NCBI RefSeq assembly: GCF_032362555.1
Contig: NC_083525.1
Span: 357,501 to 421,500, forward strand
Reading direction: 5' to 3'
DNA from: Amyelois transitella
Taxonomy: Eukaryota; Arthropoda; Insecta; Lepidoptera; Pyralidae
DNA: 64,000 bases
Part shown: positions 63,984 through 64,000 of the stretch, in pieces
How positions within the stretch are numbered: position 1 is the stretch's first letter
Layout of the letters: every line of letters begins with the position of its first letter
The notes under the pieces: model-generated
Told to the model about the DNA's origin: nothing
What the model saw: the letters and a program-made list of their open reading frames with translations, nothing else
Database searches by the model: none
Program-made: the position numbers and the translations under genes

Positions 63984-64000
63984 ATATAATTTTCACAGTA

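Overview
This is a repeat-saturated nuclear segment of an insect genome, almost certainly a moth or butterfly. The evidence is the Lepidoptera-type non-autonomous Helitrons ending in CTAG, a very abundant ~255 bp SINE, RTE-like LINEs with an (ATGT)n tail, and intron-split genes with GT..AG junctions. The only long intact frames belong to mobile elements. By joining short exons at splice sites with matching phases I reconstruct three host genes, all on the + strand.

Layout. 1-5050: 3' part of a BEL/Pao LTR retrotransposon with an uninterrupted gag-pol frame, then its 3' LTR. 5050-25600: a gene-free stretch of nested SINEs, Helitrons and LINE fragments, including a 5'-truncated RTE-like LINE with an open reverse-transcriptase frame (11618-13442). 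25645-32160: gene A, predicted from six small exons, a ~179-residue single-pass membrane protein I cannot name. 33656-39115: gene B, a ~217-residue basic protein I cannot name; its last three coding exons are well supported and its first two tiny exons tentative. 39100-49180: repeats, including a 42-bp tandem array. 49251-61698 and beyond: gene C, a two-pore-domain (K2P) potassium channel, from its start codon to the exon before the second selectivity filter. Its first-pore exon is present twice, separated by a 1.2 kb 9-bp minisatellite. 59638-61120: a perfect 184-bp inverted repeat and a Helitron helicase remnant inside the channel gene. 61945-63260: a mariner element with one frameshift.

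How the parts interact. The dominant SINE (here S1, ~65 copies or pieces) ends in nearly the same sequence and the same (ATGT)n tail as the RTE-like LINE (RTE-A, RTE-B), so the LINE probably mobilises it. Sense-oriented 3' tails of these elements lie just upstream of many host splice acceptors. In one case the target-site duplication copies the acceptor itself, and in another an S1 copy begins inside a splice donor.

Family names used below are local labels: S1 (LINE-tailed SINE), S2 (tRNA-headed SINE), RTE-A/B/C (LINE 3' ends), HEL-1 to HEL-4 (Helitron-like), R5, R6 and R7 (other interspersed repeats). All identifications were made by eye; no database search was run.
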